A stretch of 64,000 bases of DNA, from NCBI RefSeq assembly GCF_947499705.1, contig NZ_CANMPJ010000001.1:2453501-2517500 (forward strand), written 5' to 3'. Under the pieces are notes generated by a model. The model saw nothing but the letters and a program-made list of their open reading frames with translations, was not told where the DNA came from and did no database searches. The stretch comes from an uncultured Erythrobacter sp. GTDB taxonomy: Bacteria; Pseudomonadota; Alphaproteobacteria; Sphingomonadales; Sphingomonadaceae. A program made the translations under genes and the position numbers. Below are positions 15,991 to 23,979 of this stretch, piece by piece. The stretch's first letter is position 1. Each line of letters begins with the position of its first letter.

Positions 15991-16487
15991 GAGCCTTCCT
16001 CTGCCACCGGCGTTACCCGCGCCACGATCTTGATCTCGACCAGCCCGTCTTCGGCGAACAGTCGGTCGATATCGATCGCAGTCCAGGCCGGGAACGGCGC
16101 CTTGATCACCTTGTCCTTCGCGGCAGAGAGCGCGGGCATCGACTGCTCGATATCGACATGGAACGTGGTGATATCCAAAGCGTCGTCCCAGCTTGACCCG
16201 GCGCGCTCCAGCACGAACCCCAGATATTCGAATGCGCGGTCATAGACCTCCGCCTCAGTTTGTCCCTCACGCGGCGGGCCTACGATCACGCCGGAGAGGT
16301 AGACGGTGCCATCGTGGATGACCGCTTCGGAGAAACCGAACTCTTCGAACATTGTCCGCCCGCGCTCGCTGGAGGGCATGATCGTTTGCTTGGCGGCAGG
16401 GGCCTCACTGGTCTGGTGCTCATCGGCCAGAGCCGGGACGGCCGAGATCGACAGGGAGGCGGCGATTGGAGCGGCGAGTTTGATCAT
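15987..16487 (-). CDS. Exported RidA-family protein
   Basis: 166 residues. A signal peptide (MIKLAAPIAASLSISAVPALA) precedes a RidA/YjgF domain: FGFSEAVIHDGTVYLSGVIVG, a YDRAFEYLGFVLERAGSSWDD helix and a late VEIKIVARVTPV. Cytoplasmic RidA deaminates reactive enamine/imine intermediates using a conserved Arg; here the R in VARVTPV is present. Export to the periplasm is unusual for the founding member but seen in some homologues. It is translated just before the tail-tube gene in a 4-base overlap. Confidence 0.85.
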   Translation of the reverse strand: MIKLAAPIAASLSISAVPALADEHQTSEAPAAKQTIMPSSERGRTMFEEFGFSEAVIHDGTVYLSGVIVGPPREGQTEAEVYDRAFEYLGFVLERAGSSWDDALDITTFHVDIEQSMPALSAAKDKVIKAPFPAWTAIDIDRLFAEDGLVEIKIVARVTPVAEEGS

Positions 16488-16571
16488 GCGGCAGGGTCCT
16501 TTGCGAAATGCACCTATCTGCCCGCAAGCTATCGCAGATGGCCCGCATCGGCCACCGCCTCTGCCAAAGGC

Positions 16572-17192
16572 TCAGTTCCGCACCCGCCGCAGCAAGCTCG
16601 CGGCGACATGGCCCTCCACCTCAGGGCAATAGCGCCAGTTGCGGTTCGGGATGTCCGCCGCATCGGGAATGGTGCGCCCGCAGCGCACGAAGTCGCCGGT
16701 TTCGAGGCGGTCGAGCATCGTGCTGCCAATGGTAGGGCGTGAGCGGACGGCGGCCCAGCCATCGCTGCGAGAGACCACCACGAACATCCGGGTCTCGGTC
16801 GCATCTCGGCTGGTATCGGCGGGTGTCTCGTCACGGCCCACGGCGTCGCTCAGCTCAGCCTCATCCTCGCCCACTTCCGGATCGGGCATGTCGGGCACGT
16901 CCGCGGGCGCGTCCGGATCGGCTGGATATTCCTGCTCTTCCTTGGCTCCGCCGCCTTCGCCGATGACGCCGGAATTGCTGAGCACCGTGATCAGCCCGCC
17001 AATCGCGACGATCATTCCGGTGCAGGCGGTGATGATCCCTTTGACCGAGCCGAGAAAGCCCAGCGACATTCCGGATGCAGCGCCGCCCTCGCTGTCGCCC
17101 TCTTCTTCCTCGCCGCCCTCTTCCAAGAGATCTTCCTCAGCCCTCTCTTCGGAGGCTGGCCCGTCACCATCTTCCATGTCCTCGTCGAGCAT
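16572..17192 (-). CDS. Membrane protein with acidic arms and an SH3b-like C-terminus
   Basis: 206 residues. The first 35 residues are extremely acidic (EEDLLEEGGEEEEGDSEGG), followed by one hydrophobic helix (GSVKGIITACTGMIVAIGGLITVL), an acidic proline-rich linker (YPADPDAPADVPDMPDPE) and a C-terminal domain (about 135-206: RSDGWAAVRSRPTIGSTML, RLETGDFVRCG, WRYCPEVEGHVAASLL) typical of bacterial SH3-like domains that bind peptidoglycan or peptides. The domain probably faces the periplasm. Not recognised as a named family. Confidence 0.6.
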   Translation of the reverse strand: MLDEDMEDGDGPASEERAEEDLLEEGGEEEEGDSEGGAASGMSLGFLGSVKGIITACTGMIVAIGGLITVLSNSGVIGEGGGAKEEQEYPADPDAPADVPDMPDPEVGEDEAELSDAVGRDETPADTSRDATETRMFVVVSRSDGWAAVRSRPTIGSTMLDRLETGDFVRCGRTIPDAADIPNRNWRYCPEVEGHVAASLLRRVRN

Positions 17193-17499
17193 ATCTCACC
17201 GCCCCCTACCGTCCAGATTTGCCTTTCAAAGACCAACAGGCACACCGTGTCCATGGATGAAGTAAAGATTGGCGCGAACATACAATGCTATTCAAGAATA
17301 CTGTCGGGATTGTACAAATTTGACATTCGGCACGGCCGCCAATCACTTACCGTTTCGAATCAAATATCAGATTCATTTCTAGCGAATCCAACCGAAGTTG
17401 ACACAATTGACACCCTGTCACCCACATGGCTGAGCCGGAAACCCGCAGAACTCTGCGAAAAATCGCTGGTTTTGCGAAGTTGACACTTGTCCAACTCGA
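17193..17499. other. Gene-poor stretch with four TTGACA hexamers
   Basis: 307 bases without a gene. TTGACA occurs at 17320, 17398, 17407 and 17480, and the 12-mer CGAAGTTGACAC occurs twice (17393-17404, 17475-17486). These could be repeated operator or -35-like elements. The region is AT-richer than its surroundings. No conserved gene was seen. Confidence 0.45.
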
Positions 17500-18096
17500 T
17501 CAACCCTCCGCTTCCTCGCCAAAATCCTCGTCGTCGAAGTCATCGTCATGGCAGTCTTCATCGTCGGCATATTCCTCGTACAGCGCCTCGCGCTCCAGCC
17601 GCATTTCCTCAGCCCACGTCTCCGGCCCGGTTTCGACCCGCGTCAAGAGCCGTCCGAACTCTCCATCACGGTAGGCAAAGCCGGGATGCGTTTCGCCCAT
17701 ATAGGGCGGAGCAAACCGATCACGCATCAGCAGCAGCGCGACCGTCAGCCGCTCATCGAACTTACGCGAGGTATGGACCAGCTCGCCTTTGTAGAAGTGC
17801 GGAACTTCGACGCCGTTCAACGCCCGCTCCATCGCTGCCTCGGCAAGCGCATCGAGCCTGCAGCGCAAGGCCGCACCCCAAGCCAGATCGAACGGCTCCC
17901 CCTTGAGCCGCGCCCTCAAGGCATAGGCGGATTGCCGCGACATCCCCGCTGCGCGAGCGGCCTGCGCGACGGAGTGCGACGAGGCGAGCGCGCGCAGGAA
18001 AGTGGACTGGCGGTCGGTGGTCCAGCCATCGTGGCGCCGGGTTGTGGTGAGGGCGCCAAGAGAGGCTGGAGTGAGGGTGTTTTCGGTGCTGATCAT
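17500..18096 (-). CDS. Helix-turn-helix protein with acidic tail
   Basis: 198 residues from the ATG at 18096. After a short unstructured segment, FLRALASSHSVAQAARAAGMSRQSAYALRARLKG forms a clear HTH (about residues 32-66, with SVAQAARAAGMSRQSAY as helix-turn-helix). The middle contains FDERLTVALLLMRDRFAPPYMG. The last 25 residues are strongly acidic (DEDCHDDDFDDEDFGEE). It resembles small terminase-type or transcription-factor HTH proteins. Function not assigned; no phage cassette is nearby except the orphan tail-tube gene about 1.5 kb away. Confidence 0.6.
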   Translation of the reverse strand: MISTENTLTPASLGALTTTRRHDGWTTDRQSTFLRALASSHSVAQAARAAGMSRQSAYALRARLKGEPFDLAWGAALRCRLDALAEAAMERALNGVEVPHFYKGELVHTSRKFDERLTVALLLMRDRFAPPYMGETHPGFAYRDGEFGRLLTRVETGPETWAEEMRLEREALYEEYADDEDCHDDDFDDEDFGEEAEG

Positions 18097-18133
18097 CCTG
18101 GAGGATAAGGCAGAATTTGGCTGAGTAGGAAAG

Positions 18134-18171
18134 GCGCGCCCGCAATGGGACTTGCTCCATTGCGAGCGCGC
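18134..18171 (-). terminator. Terminator after lipoprotein gene
   Basis: Fifteen-base arms (18134-18148 and 18157-18171) pair with one mismatch around an 8-base loop. On the minus strand CTTTCCT follows, downstream of the stop at 18222. Confidence 0.65.
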
Positions 18172-18221
18172 AATTCCAGCTATCCCGGCCATCTGGTGGC
18201 CGGATCGTGAACGTTCAGACT

Positions 18222-18884
18222 TTAGTTGAACAGATTGTTGTCGACGACGGTCGTCCCGTCTGCAGCGAGGATTGCGTAGCCATCATCCTGGACATCATTC
18301 GACTTGAGACGGCCTTCATAGCCAACCCGGTACTGGAATGCCGAGCCATCGCTTTCGAACGACACCTGCGTCCATGCGTGGGCGCTGTATTTCTCGTCCA
18401 GCTGCGCAGCATTGTCCTCGAAGAACTTGGCGATCGGAGCAGCGTCCACTTCCGAAAGCGGGATCAGGTAGTTTTCCAGATCGAAATCCTCTGGATCGCC
18501 GGAAACGGAAACTTCGACCGGATCGGGACCGCTGAACATCTTGGTGTAACCGTTATAGGAAAGGCCGACCAGTTTGCGGGGATCTTCCGGGTCCTGATAG
18601 TAGATGTTGCAGACTTCGACCGCACCGGCTTCTAGTGTTTCGCTGGCATCGACGTCGGTCCCGGCGCTGAACATGGTGGTGATGTCGGAAACCTTGGTTT
18701 CCGGGTCCAGCTTTTCCCTGGCCGCCTGGAAACACACATCATGCCCGTCGGCAAAATTCATCTCCCCAGCGCCAGCGACATTGGCAAGCTCACCCGCCAG
18801 ATCCTGCGCGCCATCACAGGCGGCAAGGCCTAGCGAGAGCGAAGAGACAAGCAATACGGAACGAACAGACTTGGATTGAAACAC
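18222..18884 (-). CDS. Lipoprotein of unknown function
   Basis: 220 residues from a GTG at 18884, preceded by an AGGGGGG ribosome-binding site eight bases upstream. The signal ends with lipobox LGLAAC. The mature protein is acidic with cysteines in HDVCFQ and VEVCNIYY, likely a disulfide. Visible segments include DPETKVSDITTMF and YSAHAWTQVSFESDGSAFQYRVGYEG. No family recognised. Probably periplasmic or outer membrane. Confidence 0.65.
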   Translation of the reverse strand: MFQSKSVRSVLLVSSLSLGLAACDGAQDLAGELANVAGAGEMNFADGHDVCFQAAREKLDPETKVSDITTMFSAGTDVDASETLEAGAVEVCNIYYQDPEDPRKLVGLSYNGYTKMFSGPDPVEVSVSGDPEDFDLENYLIPLSEVDAAPIAKFFEDNAAQLDEKYSAHAWTQVSFESDGSAFQYRVGYEGRLKSNDVQDDGYAILAADGTTVVDNNLFN

Positions 18885-19281
18885 AGTAATAACCCCCCTT
18901 GAAAATACGACAGCGCAGGTCGCTAGCGCAAATGGCGGCGCAGTCAAATTTGCTTGGGTAATTTCAGGGGGATGGGGAGCTTGGTTTGGCTCTTTGAACA
19001 AGTCGAAGCTTATGACTGAACTCTTGGTTCCAGCCTCTTCAAATGCGCCCAAACTTCCGACCGAGCCTCTCACATCGGCAAATTTCAACGTTCGGGCCCG
19101 CAATTACAACGCTGGCTAACACGCTGGCTACAACGCCACGCCGTTATTGGCGATCACCTGCAGCGCGATTTGCCTGCAGCACGTGAAGGGTCGCAAGCCC
19201 GCCCGCTCATCGGACCGGAGAGCGAAAAGGTGATGGCTTGCGACCCGGATCGCAGAAACCGGTCCAACAAGGAAATTCGTA
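18885..19281. other. Leader and intergenic region of the first adhesin gene
   Basis: 397 bases without a convincing gene. It holds the promoter and leader of the autotransporter gene at 19282, a short direct repeat (CGCTGGCTA twice near 19108-19130) and a perfect 12-base inverted repeat (19188-19199, 19235-19246) listed separately. Confidence 0.5.
19188..19246 (+). promoter_or_regulatory. 12-bp perfect inverted repeat in an adhesin leader
   Basis: GGGTCGCAAGCC (19188-19199) and GGCTTGCGACCC (19235-19246) are perfectly complementary with a 35-base spacer, 36 bases before the start at 19282. It could be a leader hairpin or a protein-binding site. No T-run follows, so it is not a standard terminator. 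Confidence 0.5.
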
Positions 19282-21000
19282 ATGGCTACCCCCTCTACTT
19301 GCTCGTCAAACTTCCGCCTTTGCCTGCTGGGAACGTCCGCAGCCGCTGCCATCCTCATCGTCAGCCCCGCGCAGGCACAGCAGACCTGTGACGCAACGGG
19401 CGCTGGCACCCCCGCAACTGCATCTGGCACCGGCAGTGTGGCTTGCGGCCCTGACAGCGTCGCCAATGGTGAAGCTTCGGTCGCAGTCGGTTCGAATGCT
19501 TCTGCCGCAGGCGACGAAACCGTGGCTGTTGGCTCCGGCGTTGTGGCAACCGGCGAAGAGGTCTCCGCAGTCGGCGTTCGTTCGACTGCGCTCGGACTGG
19601 AATCGTCGGCAATCGGATACGAAAACCTCGCAGACGGCTTCGGCGCATCGGCGCTCGGCGGTGAAAACGAAGCGACCAGCCAATTCGCCACCGCGGTCGG
19701 CTGGGCCAACACCACCACTGGTCAGAATGGCCTGACAGCTGGACGCGGAAACCAGGCCACCGGTCTGAACTCCGCCGCAATCGGCAACCAGTCGCTTGCC
19801 AGCGCTGAAAGTGCACTGGCTGTCGGTGACAATGCGCAGGCGACAGGCCTTGGCAGCGCGGCTGTCGGCCTTGGATCGATCGCCAGCGGCGAGGAAGCAT
19901 CGGCCATGGGTGTCCGTGCAAGCGCACTCGGGCTCGAATCTGCGGCGTTCGGTTATGAGGTCGTCGCAGACGGCTTTGGCGCCACGGCTGTCGGCGGGGA
20001 AAGCGTCGCCACCAGCCAGTTTGCGACTGCGGTAGGCTGGGCGAATACCGCCAGCGGTCAGAATAGCCTTGCCTCCGGTCGCGGGAACCAGGCCACCGGA
20101 CTGAACTCCGCCGCAATCGGCAACCAGTCGGTCGCAAGCGGAGCGAGTGCACTCGCCGTTGGTGACAACGCGCAGGCCACCGGCGAAGGCAGCGTTGCTG
20201 TCGGTGTCGGTTCCGTTGCGAGCGGTGAGGAAGGCTCGGCTGTAGGCGTCCGCGCAACCGCGCTTGGTCTGGAATCTGCCGCTTTCGGTTATGAAGTCGT
20301 CGCCGATGGTTTCGGAGCAACCGCGCTGGGCGGTGAAAGCGTAGCAACCAATCAATTCGCAACATCGGTCGGCTGGGCAAACACCGCCAGCGGCCAGAAC
20401 AGTCTTGCCGCCGGTCGCGGAAATCAGGCCACGGGGCTGAACGCGGTCGCTATCGGCAACCAGTCTATTGCGTCGGGCGATAGCGCGGTCGCAATTGGCG
20501 ACAACGCCCAGGCCACAGCCGCATCGAGCGTCGCAATTGGCACAGGCTCCATTGCCGAGGAAGAAAACGTCGTCTCGGTCGGTTCAGCTACCACGCAGCG
20601 ACGGATCGTAAACGTCGCCGCAGGCACCGCCGCGACAGACGCTGTCAATGTCGCGCAGCTTCAGGATGCGTTCGATACACAGTCGCAGCAATTCCAAGAC
20701 GCCTTCGATGTACAATTCGGGCAGCTTTCGAGCGGCCTCGCCGATCTCGATTTCCGGTTGGAAGACGCGATCGACGATTCCAACGCCGGTATCGCAGGCG
20801 CGATGGCGGTCGCGAGCATCCCTCAGCCGATGAATGTCGGCAAGACAATGATCGGCATGGGCACCGCGACGTGGGGCGGCGAAGTCGCCTTTTCCTTAGG
20901 CGCCTCGCACGCGTTCAACGGCGGAGTGTTCAAGGCTGGCGCGACAATCGACGGGCGCGGCAATGGCGGCGCGAACGCCGGCGTCGGCTTCGAATTCTAA
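19282..21000 (+). CDS. Trimeric autotransporter adhesin (YadA-like), built of 112-residue super-repeats
   Basis: 572 residues. An N-terminal signal (MATPSTCSSNFRLCLLGTSA..., cleaved near AQA) leads to a mature start with a cysteine pair (C36, C55). The head consists of 14-residue YadA-type coils (pattern SxAVGxxAxATGxxS). Eight coils form a 112-residue (336-bp) unit present three times (nt 19477-20484). A neck (NVVSVGSATTQRRIVNVAAGT...DAVNVAQL) then a short coiled coil (QLSSGLADLDFRLEDAI) lead to the four-strand membrane anchor ending GGANAGVGFEF. Type Vc secretion to the outer membrane is expected; the ligand is unknown. A strong terminator follows. Unlike the array at 35-51 kb it has no hairpin over its Shine-Dalgarno. 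Confidence 0.9.
   Translation: MATPSTCSSNFRLCLLGTSAAAAILIVSPAQAQQTCDATGAGTPATASGTGSVACGPDSVANGEASVAVGSNASAAGDETVAVGSGVVATGEEVSAVGVRSTALGLESSAIGYENLADGFGASALGGENEATSQFATAVGWANTTTGQNGLTAGRGNQATGLNSAAIGNQSLASAESALAVGDNAQATGLGSAAVGLGSIASGEEASAMGVRASALGLESAAFGYEVVADGFGATAVGGESVATSQFATAVGWANTASGQNSLASGRGNQATGLNSAAIGNQSVASGASALAVGDNAQATGEGSVAVGVGSVASGEEGSAVGVRATALGLESAAFGYEVVADGFGATALGGESVATNQFATSVGWANTASGQNSLAAGRGNQATGLNAVAIGNQSIASGDSAVAIGDNAQATAASSVAIGTGSIAEEENVVSVGSATTQRRIVNVAAGTAATDAVNVAQLQDAFDTQSQQFQDAFDVQFGQLSSGLADLDFRLEDAIDDSNAGIAGAMAVASIPQPMNVGKTMIGMGTATWGGEVAFSLGASHAFNGGVFKAGATIDGRGNGGANAGVGFEF
19477..20484 (+). repeat. Three tandem 336-bp super-repeats in the adhesin head
   Basis: Equivalent positions recur exactly 336 bases apart (for example the start of ALAVGDNAQATG at 19813 and 20149, and AVAIGDNAQATA at 20485). 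Each unit encodes 112 residues, eight 14-residue coils. Units 2 and 3 are more alike than unit 1, as expected from stepwise duplication. Confidence 0.85.
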
Positions 21001-21043
21001 TAACAACTCGGGAGGGTGCGCGACCCGATCCTCCCCTGACTGT

Positions 21044-21076
21044 GCCACTCTCGCTGACGCGGGAGTGGCCTTTTTT
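21044..21076 (+). terminator. Rho-independent terminator of the first adhesin gene
   Basis: Eleven-base arms (21044-21054 and 21059-21069) pair with one wobble around TGAC and are followed by C and seven Ts. It is the clearest intrinsic terminator in the window. Confidence 0.9.
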
Positions 21077-21089
21077 TGCCTGCCGCGCC

Positions 21090-21242
21090 TTACCCGATCA
21101 CAAGCAGCCCAGCCTTCACGACCTCCGCAAAGTGCCCACGCGCCAGCGTGTGATTGTGATGCGCGATTATCTGTTCGGCTACGGCTAATAGCGCAAGCAT
21201 ATCAAACGCCGTGTGTCCGTCCGCGATCGACACCTCCGCAGT
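21090..21242 (-). pseudogene. C-terminal scrap of an isochorismatase-family gene
   Basis: The minus strand is open for about 50 codons and reads VSIADGHTAFDMLALL, AEQIIAHHNHTLARGHF and AEVVKAGL before a TAA at 21090-21092. It matches the last about 45 residues of the intact isochorismatase-type protein encoded at 23980-24507 (DGHTTFD..., IIAHHNHTLASGHFAEVVEAAEL). The N-terminal two thirds, with the catalytic Asp and Lys, are absent and a stop interrupts the frame upstream. It is a decayed or truncated duplicate. Confidence 0.75.
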
Positions 21243-21371
21243 TCACCCAGCCGCCAAACATCTGTCGAATCCGTACAACGTGATCCCGGACCAAGCTGGT
21301 AGCCTGATCACCGGTCTGGCTCATAAAACTGCTTGGCTAGATAATATGTCGACGTGGCAAGGGGAAAACCA

Positions 21372-22574
21372 ATGGGCCGTTCAAACACGCTCTTCGCAGG
21401 TGTGGCGCTGCTCGGCGGAGCCTCGCTTGCGGTGGCTCAAGATAGCCGGCCGATCATGAATGTCTGGTCCACCTCCGAAGGCGAGATGGAGCTACCCGTC
21501 GAACCGTTCGTAGGTGCCCCTTTCCGTGCGCGCTACGATCAGGACAGCGGCAGGATCATCGGGACATTCTCGTATAACGAAGACGGCGAGCTTCAGTTGG
21601 TCGGGAACTGGATTGAAACCTCCTCGAGCCGGAACTGCGACTATCCTATCGACGGCAGCATCAATTGGGGCACATTCGTCTACACCTTCAAAGGCAACTA
21701 CTCATCTTTTGAAGGGCTCTATGGGTGGTGCGACGAGAGGCCCAATGCCTACTGGACCGGCCAGCATTCGCGCAGCAAAACCGACGCCAATGCCGCCCCT
21801 TCCAGCGCTGCAGTCAAGAATCTGATCGAGCGGCTTAAGATTGAGCGCCAGCGATCTGGTCCGCGACCGGCGGGCAGCGGGCCTGCAGATTATAACGACT
21901 ACGACCTGTCCCAGCTTGGCGATCGGCTGGATGAGCTTGGGATCCCGGATCAGGACCTCCAGACGCTGATCAGCCAATTCTTTGGCGAAGACGGTGCATT
22001 CGATCCGGGCAAGTGGGACAAGTTCTACGATTTCGCCAAGAGGATGCGCGTTACGCCATCGCAAAGGCAGGCCGCCCGCAGCTTCGAACGTGATTTGCAG
22101 GACCTGCTCAAACTACCGGACGAGGCAATCGAGTACCTCAAGGGTCGCTTCTACCAAAGCGATGGGCTGCATGACGACATCATGAATCAGGTCTTCGGAG
22201 GGAGTTACCAGGACTTCGCACTCAACTCGCTCGCCAAAGATCCGAAACTTATCGAGCTAATGGGTGAGGATGCGAAAGCACGCCTGTCGGAGCTGACGGA
22301 CACCAGCCCCAAATTCCCAACGGTTCGCGCACGCGGCGCTGATGATACCGATCTTCACCCCCGCGATTGCAGCTACAACGCAGTCCTTGAAAGAATGAAC
22401 CGCGCGGATCCGAGCTTTGCCATCAAGTACCGGATACATGTCCTGTATGGATCTGCCCTATCAACGATTTCAGGCCGCCAGGGCGGCGTCGGTTCTGCGG
22501 TGACCCGGACCCGTTTGATAGCGGGAGTTCGAGACGCAATTCGTCAATGCGAACGCGACCGAAGCAAGTTGTGA
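21372..22574 (+). CDS. Secreted protein of unknown function (400 aa)
   Basis: Starts at an ATG behind AGGGGA. The signal peptide (MGRSNTLFAGVALLGGASLAVAQ) is clear. Residues about 30-125 form a beta-rich domain with a cysteine pair (RNCDYP, YGWCDERP) and aromatic strands (GTFVYTFKGNYSSFEGLYGW), which resembles a lipocalin- or DUF-type beta-barrel but could not be named. The second half is helical and charged, ending with cysteines in PRDCSYNAV and IRQCERD. Convergent with another secreted unknown at 22658-23869, which also has a late beta domain (GTWVNLELGGSIEF). Confidence 0.65.
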   Translation: MGRSNTLFAGVALLGGASLAVAQDSRPIMNVWSTSEGEMELPVEPFVGAPFRARYDQDSGRIIGTFSYNEDGELQLVGNWIETSSSRNCDYPIDGSINWGTFVYTFKGNYSSFEGLYGWCDERPNAYWTGQHSRSKTDANAAPSSAAVKNLIERLKIERQRSGPRPAGSGPADYNDYDLSQLGDRLDELGIPDQDLQTLISQFFGEDGAFDPGKWDKFYDFAKRMRVTPSQRQAARSFERDLQDLLKLPDEAIEYLKGRFYQSDGLHDDIMNQVFGGSYQDFALNSLAKDPKLIELMGEDAKARLSELTDTSPKFPTVRARGADDTDLHPRDCSYNAVLERMNRADPSFAIKYRIHVLYGSALSTISGRQGGVGSAVTRTRLIAGVRDAIRQCERDRSKL

Positions 22575-22657
22575 GCAGGGGGCATTGGCTAAAGAAGTGC
22601 GGCGTGGGCTGCGTACCCGCTCACCTTGCCATAATGCCAGCAACCTAGCTTACGCCC

Positions 22658-23869
22658 TCACCGCTGCCGCACCCATTTCTTTCCGTCGGACAGGCGCCAT
22701 TGCAACTGGCCAGGAAGCTTGATCGAGTTGGGATCATTCTTGGGAATGAAGATGGTCGCTCGGGTTTGGTTCCACGCGGCCTGACCGAACTGCTCCCCCG
22801 CCTCTCTGCTAGGCATCTTGGCCGAGAATTCGGCGCCCGAATTGACCCACACAAGCCATGTCCCGCCATCGACACCAGCGAGGCGATAGCCGCGCAAGAT
22901 CTCCATCCCATTGCTGTAGCCGTAATACTCCATCCGTTGATTTGCGGCGCCAACGAATGCGGACAATGTGCGATCTGCTTGCAAGCGAAACTCAATCGAT
23001 CCACCCAGCTCAAGGTTGACCCAGGTTCCCAGGATCGGAGCCAAAAGGTTGCAATCACGCTCATAGTCCGGGTCGAGCAGCTCGCCATCGACACGCTCGC
23101 ACAGGTCTTCTCCCAGCGGATCGGCCGCTGGCTCGGGTGGAGGGCCAGACACATCGTCAAGCTCGATCACTTCGCCATCTGTACAGACATCGCCGCCATT
23201 CGGCGTCGACTTCTGCTTCGCACGGTAATCGCGGACGGCTTTCTCGGCACCCTCGAAAAAGGGCGGCGCGTTGACCGTCCAGATGCTCACAGCCTCGACG
23301 TCGATCGCTGCCGTGTTTGCGACGCCGACGCCACCCTTGCTCACTGTCCGCATCTGATCGCCGATCAGTTTCAGCTGACGGCGAATTCCTCTGAGCTTGC
23401 CGAGTTTGGCTTCCGCACTGTCCAGATCGCAAGCCTTCAAATCCGCATCCAAAGCATCGCTGAGGTAGCGCGGGTGACAGGCCTTTTTCATGCGTGTGTG
23501 ATATTTGTCGATCGCGGTTTTGGCGTTCCCCATATCGACGATGGTCTTGAAACGCCGGCGTCGCTCCGCAGTCGACTTTCCTCGTATGGTTGCAGTCAGC
23601 AGAGCGATACGCTGATCGTAGTTCGTTTTCGTTTGCTCGAATTCTTTCTCGAGGAGGAAATATTCGGCCACAACGCAGCCTGCCTCCATGTCCGCAACCC
23701 GCTGTCCAAACACGGTCTTCATCCGAACGGTTTCGCGGTTTTCGTCGGTGATTGCGGTCTCTTCTTGCGCGGACGCTGATTCCGCAAAAGCCTCACAGAG
23801 TGGTGTTGTAAGGGTGGCTGCGACGACACAAGTAGCGGTGAGCAGCTGGCCTGAGAATGATCTGCGCAT
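22658..23869 (-). CDS. Secreted protein of unknown function (403 aa)
   Basis: Starts at an ATG with GGGGGACAGG upstream. A signal peptide (MRRSFSGQLLTATCVVAATL..., cleaved near AFA) is followed by a long helical region with cysteines (residues about 30-180), an acidic proline-rich link (DVSGPPPEPAADPLGEDLCE) and a C-terminal beta-rich domain with GTWVNLELGGSIEFRLQADRTL, RMEYYGYSNGMEILRGY and TIFIPKNDPNSIKLPGQLQW. That last part looks like a ligand-binding beta-barrel. No family recognised. Periplasmic or surface location is likely. Confidence 0.65.
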   Translation of the reverse strand: MRRSFSGQLLTATCVVAATLTTPLCEAFAESASAQEETAITDENRETVRMKTVFGQRVADMEAGCVVAEYFLLEKEFEQTKTNYDQRIALLTATIRGKSTAERRRRFKTIVDMGNAKTAIDKYHTRMKKACHPRYLSDALDADLKACDLDSAEAKLGKLRGIRRQLKLIGDQMRTVSKGGVGVANTAAIDVEAVSIWTVNAPPFFEGAEKAVRDYRAKQKSTPNGGDVCTDGEVIELDDVSGPPPEPAADPLGEDLCERVDGELLDPDYERDCNLLAPILGTWVNLELGGSIEFRLQADRTLSAFVGAANQRMEYYGYSNGMEILRGYRLAGVDGGTWLVWVNSGAEFSAKMPSREAGEQFGQAAWNQTRATIFIPKNDPNSIKLPGQLQWRLSDGKKWVRQR

Positions 23870-23979
23870 GCCTGTCCCCCTTGTGAGTGCGAGCGACCGC
23901 AGGAGAACGATTAGCACGGTGCTGCGAAACAAGGTTGTAACGCCGCGACAAGCGGTCGATCACGCATCTGCCCGCGAGT

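Noticed and set aside
15484..18096. Prophage
   Set aside because: Only one tail-type protein and one HTH protein; no integrase, terminase, capsid or lysis genes and no attachment repeats seen.
19262..19285. Shine-Dalgarno hairpin for the first adhesin like those of the array
   Set aside because: Only three base pairs (TCC/GGA) are possible around the AAGGA, so it is not comparable.
19306..20380. Minus-strand frames of 339-349 codons opposite the first adhesin
   Set aside because: Same artefact of the repeated coding sequence; the plus-strand product is a coherent autotransporter.
19477..20484. CRISPR array, because of regular repeats
   Set aside because: Repeats are in frame, 336 bp long and diverged; no short identical repeats with unique spacers and no cas genes.
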